DNA of 64,000 bases from Sulfolobus sp. A20 (GTDB lineage Archaea; Thermoproteota; Thermoprotei_A; Sulfolobales; Sulfolobaceae), in NCBI RefSeq assembly GCF_001719125.1, contig NZ_CP017006.1, positions 434,001-498,000 of the forward strand. The letters are read 5' to 3'. Numbering within the stretch: position 1 is the first letter of the stretch; each line of letters starts with the position of its first letter. Below the pieces are notes generated by a model. The model had not been told where the DNA came from. It did no database searches and was given only the letters and a program-made list of their open reading frames with translations. Below are positions 39,555-49,791 of this stretch, piece by piece. A program made the position numbers and the translations under genes.

Positions 39555-40232
39555 ATGCCAAATATAAAGAGATATTTTCTAGAGAAATCAATGGTAAAAG
39601 TTATGATTGATGAGTATTTAGCTAAACAGTATTATAATGCAGAATATGCTGGGGTAGAAGTTCTGAAAACGCCAATAGGAACCAGAGTTATAATATATGC
39701 TGGAAGACCTCCGATGATTATTGGGAGGGGAGGAAGAAATATTAAGCAGCTAGCTCAGATTCTTGAGAAAGTTTTCGGTCTCGAAAATCCTCAGATAACA
39801 ATAACTAATGTTGAAAATCCAGAGCTTAATGCCAGAGTTATGGCATTTAGACTAGCAGTTGCATTAGAGAAGGGTTATCATTTCAGAAGGGCAGCATTTA
39901 TAACTATACGAAGAATAATGAATGCTGGGGCTTTAGGATCTGAAGTCATAGTTAGTGGAAAGTTAACTTCGGAAAGAGCTAGATACGAGAAGTTAAAGGA
40001 AGGAATTGTATTTAAGAGTGGGCAACAACTTGAGAAAATGGTCGATAGAGCTATAGCAATAGCTATGCTAAAGCCAGGTATTTATGGAGTAGAGGTCTTA
40101 ATAACAAAACCAAGGAAAATTGAAGATAAGATTACATTAAGAGAAACTCCAGCTGTGCCTCAAGAGGTATCTGTTACTAATGTGTCATTTATTAGTGAGT
40201 CAGGTGAGGAAAAGAAGGAAGGTGAACAATAA
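39555..40232 (+). CDS. rps3: 30S ribosomal protein S3
   Basis: A 225-residue protein. An N-terminal KH domain has the [25 protein letters not shown] loop near residue 57. It is followed by the C-terminal S3 domain ([44 protein letters not shown]). It is at the mRNA entry site. The acidic tail EEKKEGEQ is typical of archaeal S3. The last base of its stop is shared with the L29 start. Confidence 0.95.
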   Translation: MPNIKRYFLEKSMVKVMIDEYLAKQYYNAEYAGVEVLKTPIGTRVIIYAGRPPMIIGRGGRNIKQLAQILEKVFGLENPQITITNVENPELNARVMAFRLAVALEKGYHFRRAAFITIRRIMNAGALGSEVIVSGKLTSERARYEKLKEGIVFKSGQQLEKMVDRAIAIAMLKPGIYGVEVLITKPRKIEDKITLRETPAVPQEVSVTNVSFISESGEEKKEGEQ

Positions 40233-40465
40233 TGCCCTTATCTTCAGATGAATTAAGAAAGATGCAAAGAGAGGAGCTTGCTAAAAAGCTTGAGGAATTA
40301 CGAATAGAATTAATTAAACTGAGGGCTCAAGCAAGGATGGGAACTTTAAAGAATACTTCAAGTATAAGGAATACTAGAAAGGATATTGCGAGAATATTGA
40401 CTGTACTTTCTGAGATTAGTAGAAGTTCGTCTCAACAACCTAAATCTGAAAAAGCTAGCTCTTAG
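40232..40465 (+). CDS. rpl29: 50S ribosomal protein L29
   Basis: A 77-residue helical protein: LSSDELRKMQREELAKKLEELRIELIKLRAQARMGTLKNTSSIRNTRKDIARILTVL. It is near the tunnel exit and forms part of the SRP docking platform. It overlaps S3 by 1 bp. In many euryarchaea the initiation factor aIF1 (SUI1) follows L29; here Rnp1 comes next, after 30 bp. Confidence 0.93.
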   Translation: MPLSSDELRKMQREELAKKLEELRIELIKLRAQARMGTLKNTSSIRNTRKDIARILTVLSEISRSSSQQPKSEKASS

Positions 40466-40495
40466 TAATTTTATTTAATAGTAGGCTATTGTATT

Positions 40496-40735
40496 ATGAT
40501 AGATTATATTGGTTCTAGAATAAGGATTTTATATTATACTGATCCTGGTTTAGCTCTAAAAAAAGGGGAAATAGTTTTTGAAACTGAGAGGACATTTCTA
40601 GTTAAGTTAGCTATTAGTAACAGAGTGATAACAATTTTTAAGTCGAATGGAGTATTTGAGATAACTTTTAAAGGTAAGCGTTTTATAATAGGTGGTCACA
40701 AGTTAGTTAGCAAACCATGGAAGAGAGTTAGGTGA
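40496..40735 (+). CDS. rnp1: RNase P protein component 1 (Rpp29/Pop4)
   Basis: A 79-residue protein with the Sm-like beta barrel of Rpp29: YIGSRIRILYYTDPGLALKKGEIVFETERTFLVKL, then KGKRFIIGGHKLVSKPWKRVR. It pairs with Rpp21 on the specificity domain of RNase P RNA. It lies between L29 and S17 as in other archaea. Together with rnp2 and rnp3 at 18,432-19,398, this gives three RNase P proteins in the window. Confidence 0.9.
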   Translation: MIDYIGSRIRILYYTDPGLALKKGEIVFETERTFLVKLAISNRVITIFKSNGVFEITFKGKRFIIGGHKLVSKPWKRVR

Positions 40736-40740
40736 AATAG

Positions 40741-41085
40741 ATGGGATCAAAAGGAAAGTTGATAAAAGATGTCGGTGTTCCAAATGTGAAAGTACCTGAT
40801 AAGACTTGTACTGATGATAATTGTCCTTATCACGGTACATTAAGAGTAAGAGGTGCGATAATGGAGGGAGTATTAGTTAAGAGTAGAGCCCAAAAATCTG
40901 GTGTAGTTGAGAGGCAGTATTTATATTATGATTCTAAATATAAGAGGTATGAAAGAAGAAGAAGTAGAATTCACGTTCACATTCCACCTTGCGTTGAAGT
41001 AAAAGAGGGAGATAAAGTTATAATTGGTGAATCAAGACCTATCTCTAAATCGATTAGTTTTGTAGTACTAGGTAAGGTGAGTTAA
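40741..41085 (+). CDS. rps17: 30S ribosomal protein S17
   Basis: A 114-residue protein. An archaeal N-terminal extension with the cysteine pair [13 protein letters not shown] near residues 19-30 precedes the OB fold ([59 protein letters not shown]). It is a primary 16S rRNA binder. It starts 5 bp after rnp1, and L14 starts 1 bp after it. Confidence 0.95.
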   Translation: MGSKGKLIKDVGVPNVKVPDKTCTDDNCPYHGTLRVRGAIMEGVLVKSRAQKSGVVERQYLYYDSKYKRYERRRSRIHVHIPPCVEVKEGDKVIIGESRPISKSISFVVLGKVS

Positions 41086-41086
41086 A

Positions 41087-41503
41087 GTGCCAGAAAAAAT
41101 TCAGTTTTTAGGAGCTAGAAAAGGTTTAACTCCAGCTATTCAACACTATAGTATTTTGAATGTGGCGGATAATAGTGGAGCTAAAGAGGTTATGGTAATA
41201 GGAATCTATGGATATAGAGGTGTCTTAAGAAGAGTTCCATTTGCAAACATTGCCGATATGATTATGGTGTCGGTTAAAAAAGGAACACCAGAAGTAAGAA
41301 AACAGAAGTTTAGAGCCGTAATAGTTAGGCAACGTATGCCTTATAGGAGGCCAGACGGAACATGGATCTCCTTTGAAGATAATGCAGCGGTAATAATAAA
41401 TCCTGATGGAACTCCAAAGGGAACTGAGGTTAGAGGTCCTATTGCTAGAGAAGCAGCAGAGAGATGGCCTAAAATAGCTAGTATAGCTACATTAGTGATT
41501 TGA
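41087..41503 (+). CDS. rpl14: 50S ribosomal protein L14
   Basis: A 138-residue protein starting at [39 protein letters not shown], then [21 protein letters not shown] and [22 protein letters not shown]. It forms bridge contacts with the small subunit. The GAGGTGA that follows its last codons serves L24. Confidence 0.95.
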   Translation: MPEKIQFLGARKGLTPAIQHYSILNVADNSGAKEVMVIGIYGYRGVLRRVPFANIADMIMVSVKKGTPEVRKQKFRAVIVRQRMPYRRPDGTWISFEDNAAVIINPDGTPKGTEVRGPIAREAAERWPKIASIATLVI

Positions 41504-41507
41504 GGTG

Positions 41508-41909
41508 ATGTTTACGTCTTCTCTTAAGCCTTCTAAACAAAGAAAATCAATCTACACTCTACCTTTGCACGGGAGAAAAAAACTACTTGTTTCAATGGTC
41601 TCAGAAGATATTAGAAATCAGTATGGTATAAGGAGGATTAGTGTTAGGAAAGGCGATACAGTAAGAATTCTCAGAGGGTCGGAGAGTGGGAAAGAAGGCA
41701 AAGTGGTAGAGGTTAATTCTAAAACCGGTAAAGTCGCTATTGAGGGGATCACAAGGAAAAAGGCTGATGGTACTCCCGTTTATAAATGGATTCATGCTTC
41801 TAAATTGATGATTATAAAGTTAGATTTAAGTGATCCGAGACGAAGAGAGAAAATCGAAAAAATTTCTGAGATACGCAAGAAACAATTGGAAAAGGGGGTT
41901 GAGAAGTAA
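41508..41909 (+). CDS. rpl24: 50S ribosomal protein L24
   Basis: About 133 residues from ATG 41508 (an adjacent GTG at 41505 is equally possible): [66 protein letters not shown], a KOW domain. It is an assembly initiator near the tunnel exit. The stop shares one base with the S4e start. Confidence 0.94.
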   Translation: MFTSSLKPSKQRKSIYTLPLHGRKKLLVSMVSEDIRNQYGIRRISVRKGDTVRILRGSESGKEGKVVEVNSKTGKVAIEGITRKKADGTPVYKWIHASKLMIIKLDLSDPRRREKIEKISEIRKKQLEKGVEK

Positions 41910-42628
41910 TGACGCATATTACAAGATTTGAGGCACCTTGGTTTTTACCTTTAAGTAAGAAAGAATATAAGTGGACTGTTAGACCTATCGCCGGTCCGCA
42001 TTCAGTTACTACTAGTGTTCCCTTAGCTATAATACTTAGGGATTATCTTAATTTAGCAGAGTCACTAAAAGAAGCTAAGTTTATTATTTCAAGTGGTAAA
42101 GTGCTAGTTGATGGCAGGGTAAGGAAGCATTATAAATATCCCATCGGGATTATGGACGTAATCTCTGTTCCATCTTCAGATTTATACTTTAGGGTAGTCC
42201 CTGACAATATTAGATTCTTAAAATTGATTAAGATAACTAAGGATGAGGCTAATTATAAATACGTTAGAGTGATGAATAAGACAACTGTTAGAGGAGGTAT
42301 TATTCAATTAAATTTAGATGATGGCAGAAATATTCTGCTATCTTCTGAAGAAGCTAAGAAAATTGGAACGTTGTCAACGCTTAAGATAGAAATACCTACT
42401 CAGAAAATAGTGAATATATTTACTATCAACGAAAATTCATATGTAGTAGCTATAGGTGGAAAGAACATTGGTCTTCATGGTATAATACAGAAAATAAGCT
42501 GGAGTAAATATAAGACTAGGAGATATACTATTGTAACTGTTAAAGGTAAGGATGATAAAACTTTTCAAACCAACTTATTAAATATCATGAGTATTGGAAA
42601 TGAAAATCCTGATATGAGGATTGAGTAA
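41909..42628 (+). CDS. rps4e: 30S ribosomal protein S4e
   Basis: A 239-residue protein. The basic N-terminus ([30 protein letters not shown]) leads to the S4-like RNA-binding segment [30 protein letters not shown] near residues 65-95, then the S4e central domain and a KOW. It is a small-subunit protein unique to archaea and eukaryotes. It overlaps L24 by 1 bp. Confidence 0.95.
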   Translation: MTHITRFEAPWFLPLSKKEYKWTVRPIAGPHSVTTSVPLAIILRDYLNLAESLKEAKFIISSGKVLVDGRVRKHYKYPIGIMDVISVPSSDLYFRVVPDNIRFLKLIKITKDEANYKYVRVMNKTTVRGGIIQLNLDDGRNILLSSEEAKKIGTLSTLKIEIPTQKIVNIFTINENSYVVAIGGKNIGLHGIIQKISWSKYKTRRYTIVTVKGKDDKTFQTNLLNIMSIGNENPDMRIE

Positions 42629-42629
42629 G

Positions 42630-43163
42630 ATGAGTGAACAAGCAGTTACCCAGAACATTATGAGGAAAATAAAGTTAGTAAAAGTAACTGTGAATATAGG
42701 AGTAGGTGAATCTGGAGATAGATTACAGAAGGCATATCAATTACTTCAAGAATTAACTAATGCAAAGCCAGTATATACTAATGCTAAGAAGACGATAAGG
42801 GAGTTTGGAACAAGAAAAGGTCAACCAATAGGTGTGAAGGTGACACTAAGAAGGGATAAGGCTTATGAATTTTTGAAAAAAGTATTAGAGGCAGTAGGTT
42901 ATAGGATAAAGAAAAGCAGTTTTGACGATAATGGAAACGTAAGTTTCGGAATTGCAGAACATGTCATAATCCCTGGGGCTCGTTATGACCCTGAAGTAGG
43001 CATTTTTGGTATGGATATAGCAATAACTTTAGAGAGAGCTGGATATAGAATTGCAAGAAGAAGGAGAAAGAAGACTAGAGTGCCAAAAAGACATAGAGTA
43101 ACTAAGGAAGAGGCTATAGAGTTCTTGAAGCAGAATTTTGGGATTCAAGTTATAGAAGGGTGA
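42630..43163 (+). CDS. rpl5: 50S ribosomal protein L5
   Basis: About 177 residues from ATG 42630 (GAGGA lies 9 bp upstream; a TTG at 42621 is the alternative). Conserved parts are [68 protein letters not shown] and [31 protein letters not shown]. It binds 5S rRNA in the central protuberance. Confidence 0.94.
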   Translation: MSEQAVTQNIMRKIKLVKVTVNIGVGESGDRLQKAYQLLQELTNAKPVYTNAKKTIREFGTRKGQPIGVKVTLRRDKAYEFLKKVLEAVGYRIKKSSFDDNGNVSFGIAEHVIIPGARYDPEVGIFGMDIAITLERAGYRIARRRRKKTRVPKRHRVTKEEAIEFLKQNFGIQVIEG

Positions 43164-43168
43164 ATAAT

Positions 43169-43333
43169 ATGGGTAAATTTAAACCTCCGGCAGAAAGAAG
43201 ATATGGAAAGGGAATTCAAGCTTGTAGAAGATGTGGGAGTAGAGATTCTGTGATACAAAAGTATGGAATATATTTGTGTAGACAATGTTTTAGAGAAGTG
43301 GCTTATGAGTTAGGATTTAATAAGTATTGGTGA
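43169..43333 (+). CDS. rps14: 30S ribosomal protein S14 (54 residues)
   Basis: A very small gene between L5 and S8: ATG 43169-43171 to TGA 43331-43333. The product begins MGKFKPPAERRYGKGIQACRR and has a zinc site of two CxxC pairs (CRRC near residues 19-22 and CRQC near 37-40), ending ELGFNKYW. It matches archaeal S14 in size, position and zinc ligands. It binds 16S rRNA in the head. The spacing is 5 bp from L5 and 6 bp to S8. Confidence 0.95.
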   Translation: MGKFKPPAERRYGKGIQACRRCGSRDSVIQKYGIYLCRQCFREVAYELGFNKYW

Positions 43334-43339
43334 TATAAG

Positions 43340-43741
43340 ATGGTAGTAATAAATCCTTTATCAAACGCTCTCACAACTATATATAATAATGAGATGAGAA
43401 GAAACAAGCAAGCAATAATAATGCCTGCATCCAAGCTAATAATAAACGTGTTAAGAGTTATGCAAAAAGAAGGATATGTAGGTGAGTTTGAGTTCATTGA
43501 TGATGGAAGATGGGGTAAAATAACAGTTCAGTTGCTTGGAAGAATTAATAAATGTGGACCCATTACGCCGAGATATCCATTAACATATAGGCAAATGATC
43601 AATTTACCAGACTATATTAGGCGATACCTACCATCCAAGGAAATTGGCATAATAATAGTTTCTACTTCTAAAGGTGTTATGTCCCATAAAGACGCTTCTA
43701 GGATAAGAACAGGTGGAATTGCTTTAGGTTACGTTTATTAG
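43340..43741 (+). CDS. rps8: 30S ribosomal protein S8
   Basis: A 133-residue protein: [75 protein letters not shown], closing with [30 protein letters not shown]. It is a primary binder of the central domain of 16S rRNA. It is preceded by GGTGATATAAG. Confidence 0.95.
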   Translation: MVVINPLSNALTTIYNNEMRRNKQAIIMPASKLIINVLRVMQKEGYVGEFEFIDDGRWGKITVQLLGRINKCGPITPRYPLTYRQMINLPDYIRRYLPSKEIGIIIVSTSKGVMSHKDASRIRTGGIALGYVY

Positions 43742-43751
43742 GTGGTCAGAA

Positions 43752-44297
43752 ATGCAAACAGTTGTTTTGAAGGAGGAAATTGATGTTCCAAATAACGTTA
43801 ATGTAAAGATCGATGGATCAAAAGTTACTATTAAGGGTCCAAAGGGAGAAGTTAGTAGAGACTTTAGTTACGTTAAAGGAATTGAGATTAAATTGGGTGA
43901 TAAAAAAATTATCTTAGAGACTACTTTTGCTGATAGACGTAAAAAGGCATTATTCTACACATTACTAAGGCACTTACAAAATATGATTACTGGAGTGACT
44001 AAAGGCTATAGATATTATTTGAAAATAATATACACCCATTTCCCTACTACAGTAAAGGTTGTAGGAGATGAGGTTCAAATTACTAACTTAATTGGCGAGA
44101 AAGTTGTTAGAAAAGCTAAGATTAGTAAAGGAGTGAAGGTTACTATTAAAGGAGAAGATATAGTAGTTGAGGGTTCTGATATTGAGGCTGTTGCACAAAC
44201 TGCATCAAATATTGAATTAGCTTCAAAGATAAGAGGTTTCGACAGACGTGTTTTCTCTGATGGAATATTTTTATATAAAAAAGAGGTGATAGAATGA
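43752..44297 (+). CDS. rpl6: 50S ribosomal protein L6
   Basis: A 181-residue protein with two related alpha/beta domains. The first has [31 protein letters not shown]. The second has [60 protein letters not shown]. It lies near the factor-binding site. It overlaps L32e by 4 bp. Confidence 0.95.
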   Translation: MQTVVLKEEIDVPNNVNVKIDGSKVTIKGPKGEVSRDFSYVKGIEIKLGDKKIILETTFADRRKKALFYTLLRHLQNMITGVTKGYRYYLKIIYTHFPTTVKVVGDEVQITNLIGEKVVRKAKISKGVKVTIKGEDIVVEGSDIEAVAQTASNIELASKIRGFDRRVFSDGIFLYKKEVIE

Positions 44298-44698
44298 GCG
44301 GTCAATTAAAAACTAAACAATATCGTGAGTTAAGGCAAAGATTAAAAGAAAGGAAACCAGAGTTTCTAAGATATGACGCGGATAAATTCTTCAAGCTAGG
44401 TAGACAAGAGAAATGGAGAAGGCCTTATGGTAGAGATAATAAGACTCGTTTAAAGATAAGAGGATTTCCACCAAAGGTCAGTGTAGGTTACAGATTACCT
44501 AAGGACATAAGGTACTTACATCCAACAGGTTTGAAGAAAGTGATAGTTAATAACGTTGATGAGCTAATTAAGCTTAAAGATCAGAAGGATAATGTAATAG
44601 TGATTATTGGAGGCACGGTTGGATTTAAAAAGAGGTTGGATATTATAAATAAGGCTAAGGAATTGGGAATTAAGGTTTCAAACGAGGGTGTTATGTAA
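44294..44698 (+). CDS. rpl32e: 50S ribosomal protein L32e
   Basis: A 134-residue protein: an N-terminal extension ([30 protein letters not shown]) followed by the conserved core [51 protein letters not shown]. It is large-subunit specific to archaea and eukaryotes. It starts with the ATGA that ends L6. L19e begins directly after its stop. Confidence 0.94.
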   Translation: MSGQLKTKQYRELRQRLKERKPEFLRYDADKFFKLGRQEKWRRPYGRDNKTRLKIRGFPPKVSVGYRLPKDIRYLHPTGLKKVIVNNVDELIKLKDQKDNVIVIIGGTVGFKKRLDIINKAKELGIKVSNEGVM

Positions 44699-45154
44699 AT
44701 GAGCGATTTATCTTTTCAGAAGAGACTCGCTGCAGAACTGACCGGAGTGGGAATTAGTAAAGTAAGAATAGCTGAAGGTTTTGAAAGTGAAGTCCAAGAT
44801 GCGCTAACTAGAAGTGACGTTAAGAAATTGATAAAAGAGGGTAAAATAATAATTCTAAGCAAAACAGGTATTAGCAGTGGAAGAGCAAAGGAGAAAAGAA
44901 GGAATAGGAGAATTAAAAGTGAAGGTAAAAAAGAAGGTAGCAGAAAGGGCAGAAAGGGTGCTAGAGCTAGAAGGAAACAGTTATGGGTAAATAGGATAAG
45001 GAAAATTAGGCAGTATCTAAGATGGCTGAGGGATCATGAGGTTATTGATTCGCATACTTATCGTGAGTTATATTTAAGAGCAAAGGGTGGCTCTTTTAAA
45101 GGCGTTTCAGACGTGAGGAGCACATTAATCCAAATGGGTAAAATGAGGGAGTGA
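44699..45154 (+). CDS. rpl19e: 50S ribosomal protein L19e
   Basis: A 151-residue highly basic helical protein: DLSFQKRLAAELTGVGISKVRIA, GRAKEKRRNRRIKSEGKKEGSRKGRKGARARRKQLWVNRIRKIRQYLRWLRDHEVID and SHTYRELYLRAKGGSFKGVSDVRS. It makes an inter-subunit bridge. Zero spacing to L32e and 5 bp to L18. Confidence 0.95.
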   Translation: MSDLSFQKRLAAELTGVGISKVRIAEGFESEVQDALTRSDVKKLIKEGKIIILSKTGISSGRAKEKRRNRRIKSEGKKEGSRKGRKGARARRKQLWVNRIRKIRQYLRWLRDHEVIDSHTYRELYLRAKGGSFKGVSDVRSTLIQMGKMRE

Positions 45155-45159
45155 TTTAA

Positions 45160-45750
45160 ATGGCTCATGGTCCTAATTATAAGGTAAAATTTAGGAGGAG
45201 AAGGGAAGGTAAAACTAATTATTATAAAAGGTATAGTTATGTAGTAAGTAACAAGTTAAGGCTAGTTGTTAGAATAACCAATAAGTATATTGTTGCACAC
45301 ATAAGTAAAGTTGATCCTAAGGGTGATATAACAATAGCGTATGCACATTCTATTGAGCTAGTTAAAAAGTTTGGATGGAAGGGTGATACTAACAACACAT
45401 CAGTTGCTTATCTCACTGGTTACCTGCTTGGAATAAGAGCTTTGAAGAGTGGTGTTCAAGAGGCTGTAGCAGATATTGGACTTCATGTACCAGCTAGGGG
45501 CTCTAGAATATTCTATGTAATAAAAGGTGCTATTGATGCTGGATTAAAAGTGCCTTTAGGGGATGTAGGTATTTTAGATGATCGAATAAAGGGTATTCAT
45601 GTTGCAAAGTATGCGGAAAAGCTAAAGGTGGAGAATCCAGATAAGTTCAATAGATTGTTTTCTAAATACTTAGCGAGGGGGTTAGATCCAGTAAGTCTTC
45701 CCTCTCATTTCGAGGAAACTTTAAATAAAATAAAGACAATGGGTGGTTAA
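45160..45750 (+). CDS. rpl18: 50S ribosomal protein L18
   Basis: A 196-residue archaeal-type L18: GPNYKVKFRRRREGKTNYYKRYSYVVSNKLRLVVRITNKYIVAHI, then LTGYLLGIRALKSGVQEAVADIGLHVPARGSRIFYVIKGAIDAGLKVPLG. It binds 5S rRNA together with L5. It is longer than bacterial L18, as expected. It starts behind GTGATTTAA. Confidence 0.95.
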   Translation: MAHGPNYKVKFRRRREGKTNYYKRYSYVVSNKLRLVVRITNKYIVAHISKVDPKGDITIAYAHSIELVKKFGWKGDTNNTSVAYLTGYLLGIRALKSGVQEAVADIGLHVPARGSRIFYVIKGAIDAGLKVPLGDVGILDDRIKGIHVAKYAEKLKVENPDKFNRLFSKYLARGLDPVSLPSHFEETLNKIKTMGG

Positions 45751-45751
45751 T

Positions 45752-46396
45752 ATGGCAGAAGAAGTTCCGACGATTAATATTGAGGAATGGAAGCCTAGGA
45801 CCTTAGTAGGGAAGATGATTAAGGAAGGGAAAATAACGTCAATAAAGGAATTATATGATAGGAATCTCCCAATAACAGAGCCTGAAATAGTTGATGTATT
45901 ATTACCTAAGCTAAAATATGAGGTTGTTGATATAGCTGTAGTACAAAAACAAACTGATGCTGGAGAGATATCTAGATATAAAGTACTTGTAATAATGGGA
46001 AATATGGATGGTTATGTTAGTATTGGCACCGGCAAGGCTAAGCAACTAAGAGTCGCCATTCAGAAAGCTATTAGAGACGCCAAGATGAACATAATCCCAG
46101 TAAGAAGAGGTTGTGGAAGTTGGCAGTGTACATGTGGTGAGCCTCATAGTCTACCATTTAAAGTAGTGGGAAAGGATGGTAGTGTAAGGATCGAATTATT
46201 ACCAGCCCCTAAAGGGACTGGTTTAGTTGTTGGAAGTAAATTAAAGATTTTGTTAACCTATGCAGGAATAAAGGATGCCTGGTCAATTACTAAAGGGGAG
46301 ACTAGGACTACTGAGAATTTTATAAGAGCTGGGTATAATGCACTTTATAATACTTATAGCTTTGTTACTATGCAAGATTGGGCGAGGAAAAGGTGA
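45752..46396 (+). CDS. rps5: 30S ribosomal protein S5
   Basis: A 214-residue protein from ATG 45752 (MAEEVPTINIEEWKPRT); an upstream GTG at 45743 would overlap the L18 stop and is less likely. The double-stranded-RNA-binding-like domain KYEVVDIAVVQKQTDAGEISRYKVLVIMGNMDGYVSIGTGKAKQLRVAIQKAIRDAKMNIIPVRRGCGSWQCTCGEPHSLPF contains three cysteines. It acts in decoding accuracy and the mRNA entry channel. Confidence 0.95.
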   Translation: MAEEVPTINIEEWKPRTLVGKMIKEGKITSIKELYDRNLPITEPEIVDVLLPKLKYEVVDIAVVQKQTDAGEISRYKVLVIMGNMDGYVSIGTGKAKQLRVAIQKAIRDAKMNIIPVRRGCGSWQCTCGEPHSLPFKVVGKDGSVRIELLPAPKGTGLVVGSKLKILLTYAGIKDAWSITKGETRTTENFIRAGYNALYNTYSFVTMQDWARKR

Positions 46397-46402
46397 TTAC
46401 GC

Positions 46403-46879
46403 ATGGCAGAGTTATTAGCTATAGTTAGAATTAGGGGTTGGGCAAAAGCTCCGTGGTTTGTTAATGAGACTCTTAATTTATTGCGACTGAAGAGAAACTT
46501 TAATGCTATGATATATCCCAGAACTTCTCCAATGCTGGGAATGTTGCAGAAAGCATCTACCCATATAACTTGGGGAGAAATAACTGAGGATACTTTGAAG
46601 CTATTATTAATAAATAGACTTAGGACTAGGAATGGTGAAAAAGTTAGCAACGAGTACCTTAGAAAGGTGCTAAAAATAGAAGATATAGAAACTTTCTCAA
46701 AAGCCCTATATGAAGGCAAGCTGTACTTACATAAGTTGGATGAGTACTTTGATTTACCTTTAACTCTTCATCCACCTAAGGGCGGATTCAAGGGAAGTGT
46801 TAAGAGGCCCTATAAAAATAAAGGGGAATTCGGTTATAGGGGTAAAGATATAAATCAGTTGTTAAGGAGGATGGTGTGA
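46403..46879 (+). CDS. rpl30: 50S ribosomal protein L30
   Basis: A 158-residue archaeal/eukaryotic-length L30 (L7-like): AELLAIVRIRGWAKAPWFVNETLNLLRLKRNFNAMIYPRTSPMLGMLQKASTHITWGEI, ending LDEYFDLPLTLHPPKGGFKGSVKRPYKNKGEFGYRG. It is twice the size of bacterial L30. The spacing is 6 bp from S5 and 1 bp to L15. Confidence 0.95.
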   Translation: MAELLAIVRIRGWAKAPWFVNETLNLLRLKRNFNAMIYPRTSPMLGMLQKASTHITWGEITEDTLKLLLINRLRTRNGEKVSNEYLRKVLKIEDIETFSKALYEGKLYLHKLDEYFDLPLTLHPPKGGFKGSVKRPYKNKGEFGYRGKDINQLLRRMV

Positions 46880-46880
46880 G

Positions 46881-47315
46881 ATGGTAGTTAGGAGAGAGAA
46901 GAAAACTAGAAAATTAAGAGGGTCTAGAACTATGGGATGGGGAATAAGGGGCCAACACAGAGATAGGGGTTCTGAAGGTAGCAGGCAAATAGGAATGCAT
47001 AAGGAGAAGTGGTCATGGGTAGTTAAATATGGCAAAGATTGGTATGGTAAACATGGGTTCAGAAACCCTACATCTAAGAAAGTAAGCGCAATATCTTTAC
47101 GAGAATTGGAGGAGTTAATTGGTAAGGGAACACTAAAAATTGAAGAGGAAAACGGCAAGAAGGTTATAGATCTTAGTAAGTTGGGATATGACAAGTTGTT
47201 AGGTAGTGGAAGATTATCGATTCCATTAACCGTAAGAGTATCAAGGGCTAGTAAAAAGGCTGTAGAAAAAGTGAAGCAAATAGGAGGAGAAATAATATTA
47301 AACCCAACTCAATAA
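46881..47315 (+). CDS. rpl15: 50S ribosomal protein L15
   Basis: A 144-residue protein: VVRREKKTRKLRGSRTMGWGIRGQHRDRGSEGSRQIGMHKEKWSWVVKYGKDWYGKHGF, closing with RVSRASKKAVEKVKQIGGEIILN. It is a late-assembly scaffold protein. It is the last ribosomal protein before secY (16 bp later), as in most archaea. Confidence 0.95.
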   Translation: MVVRREKKTRKLRGSRTMGWGIRGQHRDRGSEGSRQIGMHKEKWSWVVKYGKDWYGKHGFRNPTSKKVSAISLRELEELIGKGTLKIEEENGKKVIDLSKLGYDKLLGSGRLSIPLTVRVSRASKKAVEKVKQIGGEIILNPTQ

Positions 47316-47331
47316 TGTTTTTGAGTAAAGT

Positions 47332-48741
47332 ATGTCATTTATAGACTCATTAGCTAGGCTGGGAGAGTATCTGCCAGCTGTTACTAAGCCGAAGGAGAAG
47401 CCATCTTTGGGTCAAAAATTAGTTTGGTCGATAATTGCAGTAATAGTATATTTGATAATGGCTTCAACTCCCCTATATGGAATAACTTCAACGTCTTTTT
47501 TTAAGAATTTGATACTTGAACAGATTATTTTTGCCTCTACTGCTGGTACTTTAGCCCAATTAGGGATCGGACCAATCATCACGGCTGGATTAATTATGCA
47601 AATTTTAGCTGGTTCTAAGCTTATACAGATTGATTTAAATGATCCGGACGATAGAGTTAGATTCACAGAAGCCCAGAAAGGTTTGGCATTTATATTTATC
47701 CTAGTCGAGTCGGCATTATTTGGGTATGTTTTAGCTCGTACATCCTCGAGTATTGGGGGCTCTATATTATTTATAGCAGGTATTGTGATTCTCCAATTAA
47801 TTGTAGCAACTTTTTTGATATTATTGCTAGACGAAATGATACAGAAAGGCTGGGGATTGGGATCTGGAGTTAGTTTATTCATACTAGCTGGGGTAATGAA
47901 GATAATGTTTTGGGATATGTTTGGGATTGCCAGTGTCAGTTCTCAAAACTTACCGGTAGGATTTTTCCCTGCTCTTATATCTACATTATTATCTCACGGC
48001 AACGTTCTAAATCTATTAGTAAATACTTCGACTAAGGACCCATTTCAGCCAGATTTAGTAGGACTTGTTACGACTATAGTGCTGATAATAATAACGATAT
48101 ACCTGACTACTATGACAATAGAAATACCAGTAACTTCACAAAGATTAAGAGGGATAAGGAGAACTATCCCGTTGAATTTCCTATATGTAAGTAGTATCCC
48201 AGTTATATTTGTTGCTGTTTTAGGTTCTGATATTCAATTGTTTGCATCCCTTGCTGCTTATGTCTCACCTTCAGCCTCAAGTGTCCTTAATGCAATTAGC
48301 GCGGCCTTCTTCTTTCCGCCTCCAAATGTTAGTATTCCTCATAGTGTCTTTGCAATAGTACTTGATCCGATAGGTGCGGTGGAATATACAGTAATTTTTA
48401 TTGTCTTAAGTATATTATTTGGATTATTATGGGTTGACGTAGCTGGATTAGATCCCGCTACACAAGCTCAACAGTTAATAGAGGCTGGAATAGAAATTCC
48501 TGGTGTTCGAAGCAATCCAAAAGTCATTGAGGGAATTCTTAGCAGGTATATTTATCCATTAGCCTTCTTTAGTTCAATTATTGTAGGTGTAATAGCAGTT
48601 GTGGCAACACTTTTAGGGGCATATGGTACTGGTATAGGAATATTATTGGCAGTAACGATAGCTATTCAGTATTATAGCTTATTAGCTTATGAGAGATCTT
48701 TAGAAATGTATCCCATACTGAGAAGGTTAATTGGTGAGTAG
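47332..48741 (+). CDS. secY: Protein translocase subunit SecY
   Basis: A 469-residue membrane protein with the ten transmembrane segments of SecY/Sec61alpha. Plug-region sequence is STPLYGITSTSFFKNLILEQIIFASTAGTLAQLGIGPIITAGLIMQI; the cytoplasmic loop is TIEIPVTSQRLRGIRRTIPLNFLYVSSIPVIF; the tail is LLAYERSLEMYPILRRLIGE. It forms the channel with SecE and Sec-beta, through which the exported protein of the ABC module and S-layer proteins leave the cell. It follows L15 by 16 bp in the classic spc-operon arrangement. Confidence 0.97.
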   Translation: MSFIDSLARLGEYLPAVTKPKEKPSLGQKLVWSIIAVIVYLIMASTPLYGITSTSFFKNLILEQIIFASTAGTLAQLGIGPIITAGLIMQILAGSKLIQIDLNDPDDRVRFTEAQKGLAFIFILVESALFGYVLARTSSSIGGSILFIAGIVILQLIVATFLILLLDEMIQKGWGLGSGVSLFILAGVMKIMFWDMFGIASVSSQNLPVGFFPALISTLLSHGNVLNLLVNTSTKDPFQPDLVGLVTTIVLIIITIYLTTMTIEIPVTSQRLRGIRRTIPLNFLYVSSIPVIFVAVLGSDIQLFASLAAYVSPSASSVLNAISAAFFFPPPNVSIPHSVFAIVLDPIGAVEYTVIFIVLSILFGLLWVDVAGLDPATQAQQLIEAGIEIPGVRSNPKVIEGILSRYIYPLAFFSSIIVGVIAVVATLLGAYGTGIGILLAVTIAIQYYSLLAYERSLEMYPILRRLIGE

Positions 48742-49326
<585 letters not shown>

Positions 49327-49330
49327 AACT

Positions 49331-49774
49331 ATGGAAATAGATATTTTGTATATACTTCTAATATCGTTTTTTTCTAATTTAGTAGTTTATATGATATACA
49401 AGTACTATCTTATGGGAAGAATTTCTAAAGCTATGGATATTGTTGAAAAATATGAGGAGAGATTAAGGAGCGTTAGCTCACCTAAGAGGCGCGAAAAAAC
49501 CTATCGTAAGGTTTCTAAACAACTAGAATCTTATATCTCTACAGTCAGATACTATATGTTTATAAGGTCAATGATACTAGTAGGGATATACATACTAGAT
49601 CTCTTTTTAATACTAATGTACCTTAGCTTCAATATATATTTGCCCTTTTATATACCTTATTTAACACTAAAAACTACGACTGGATACTTAATGCTAAATG
49701 GATCTCTCTTCGTATTTATAGCATCTTACATTCTTTTCACGCCGTTATCTTTAAGGTCAAATTTAAAAGTATAA
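49331..49774 (+). CDS. DUF106 membrane protein (Oxa1/EMC3-related insertase family)
   Basis: A 147-residue protein with three predicted transmembrane segments (about residues 4-25, 80-100 and 120-140) and a positively charged coiled-coil loop between the first two (YEERLRSVSSPKRREKTYRKVSKQLESYI). This matches archaeal DUF106 proteins, homologues of EMC3, GET1 and bacterial YidC, which insert proteins into membranes. Its place next to secY and ribosomal genes supports a co-translational role. The family call rests on topology and context. Confidence 0.78.
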   Translation: MEIDILYILLISFFSNLVVYMIYKYYLMGRISKAMDIVEKYEERLRSVSSPKRREKTYRKVSKQLESYISTVRYYMFIRSMILVGIYILDLFLILMYLSFNIYLPFYIPYLTLKTTTGYLMLNGSLFVFIASYILFTPLSLRSNLKV

Positions 49775-49791
49775 CTAAGTATTTCTTATTA

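Noticed and set aside
47412-47882. A 156-codon minus-strand frame inside secY
   Set aside because: Antisense shadow of membrane-protein codons, with no independent start signals.
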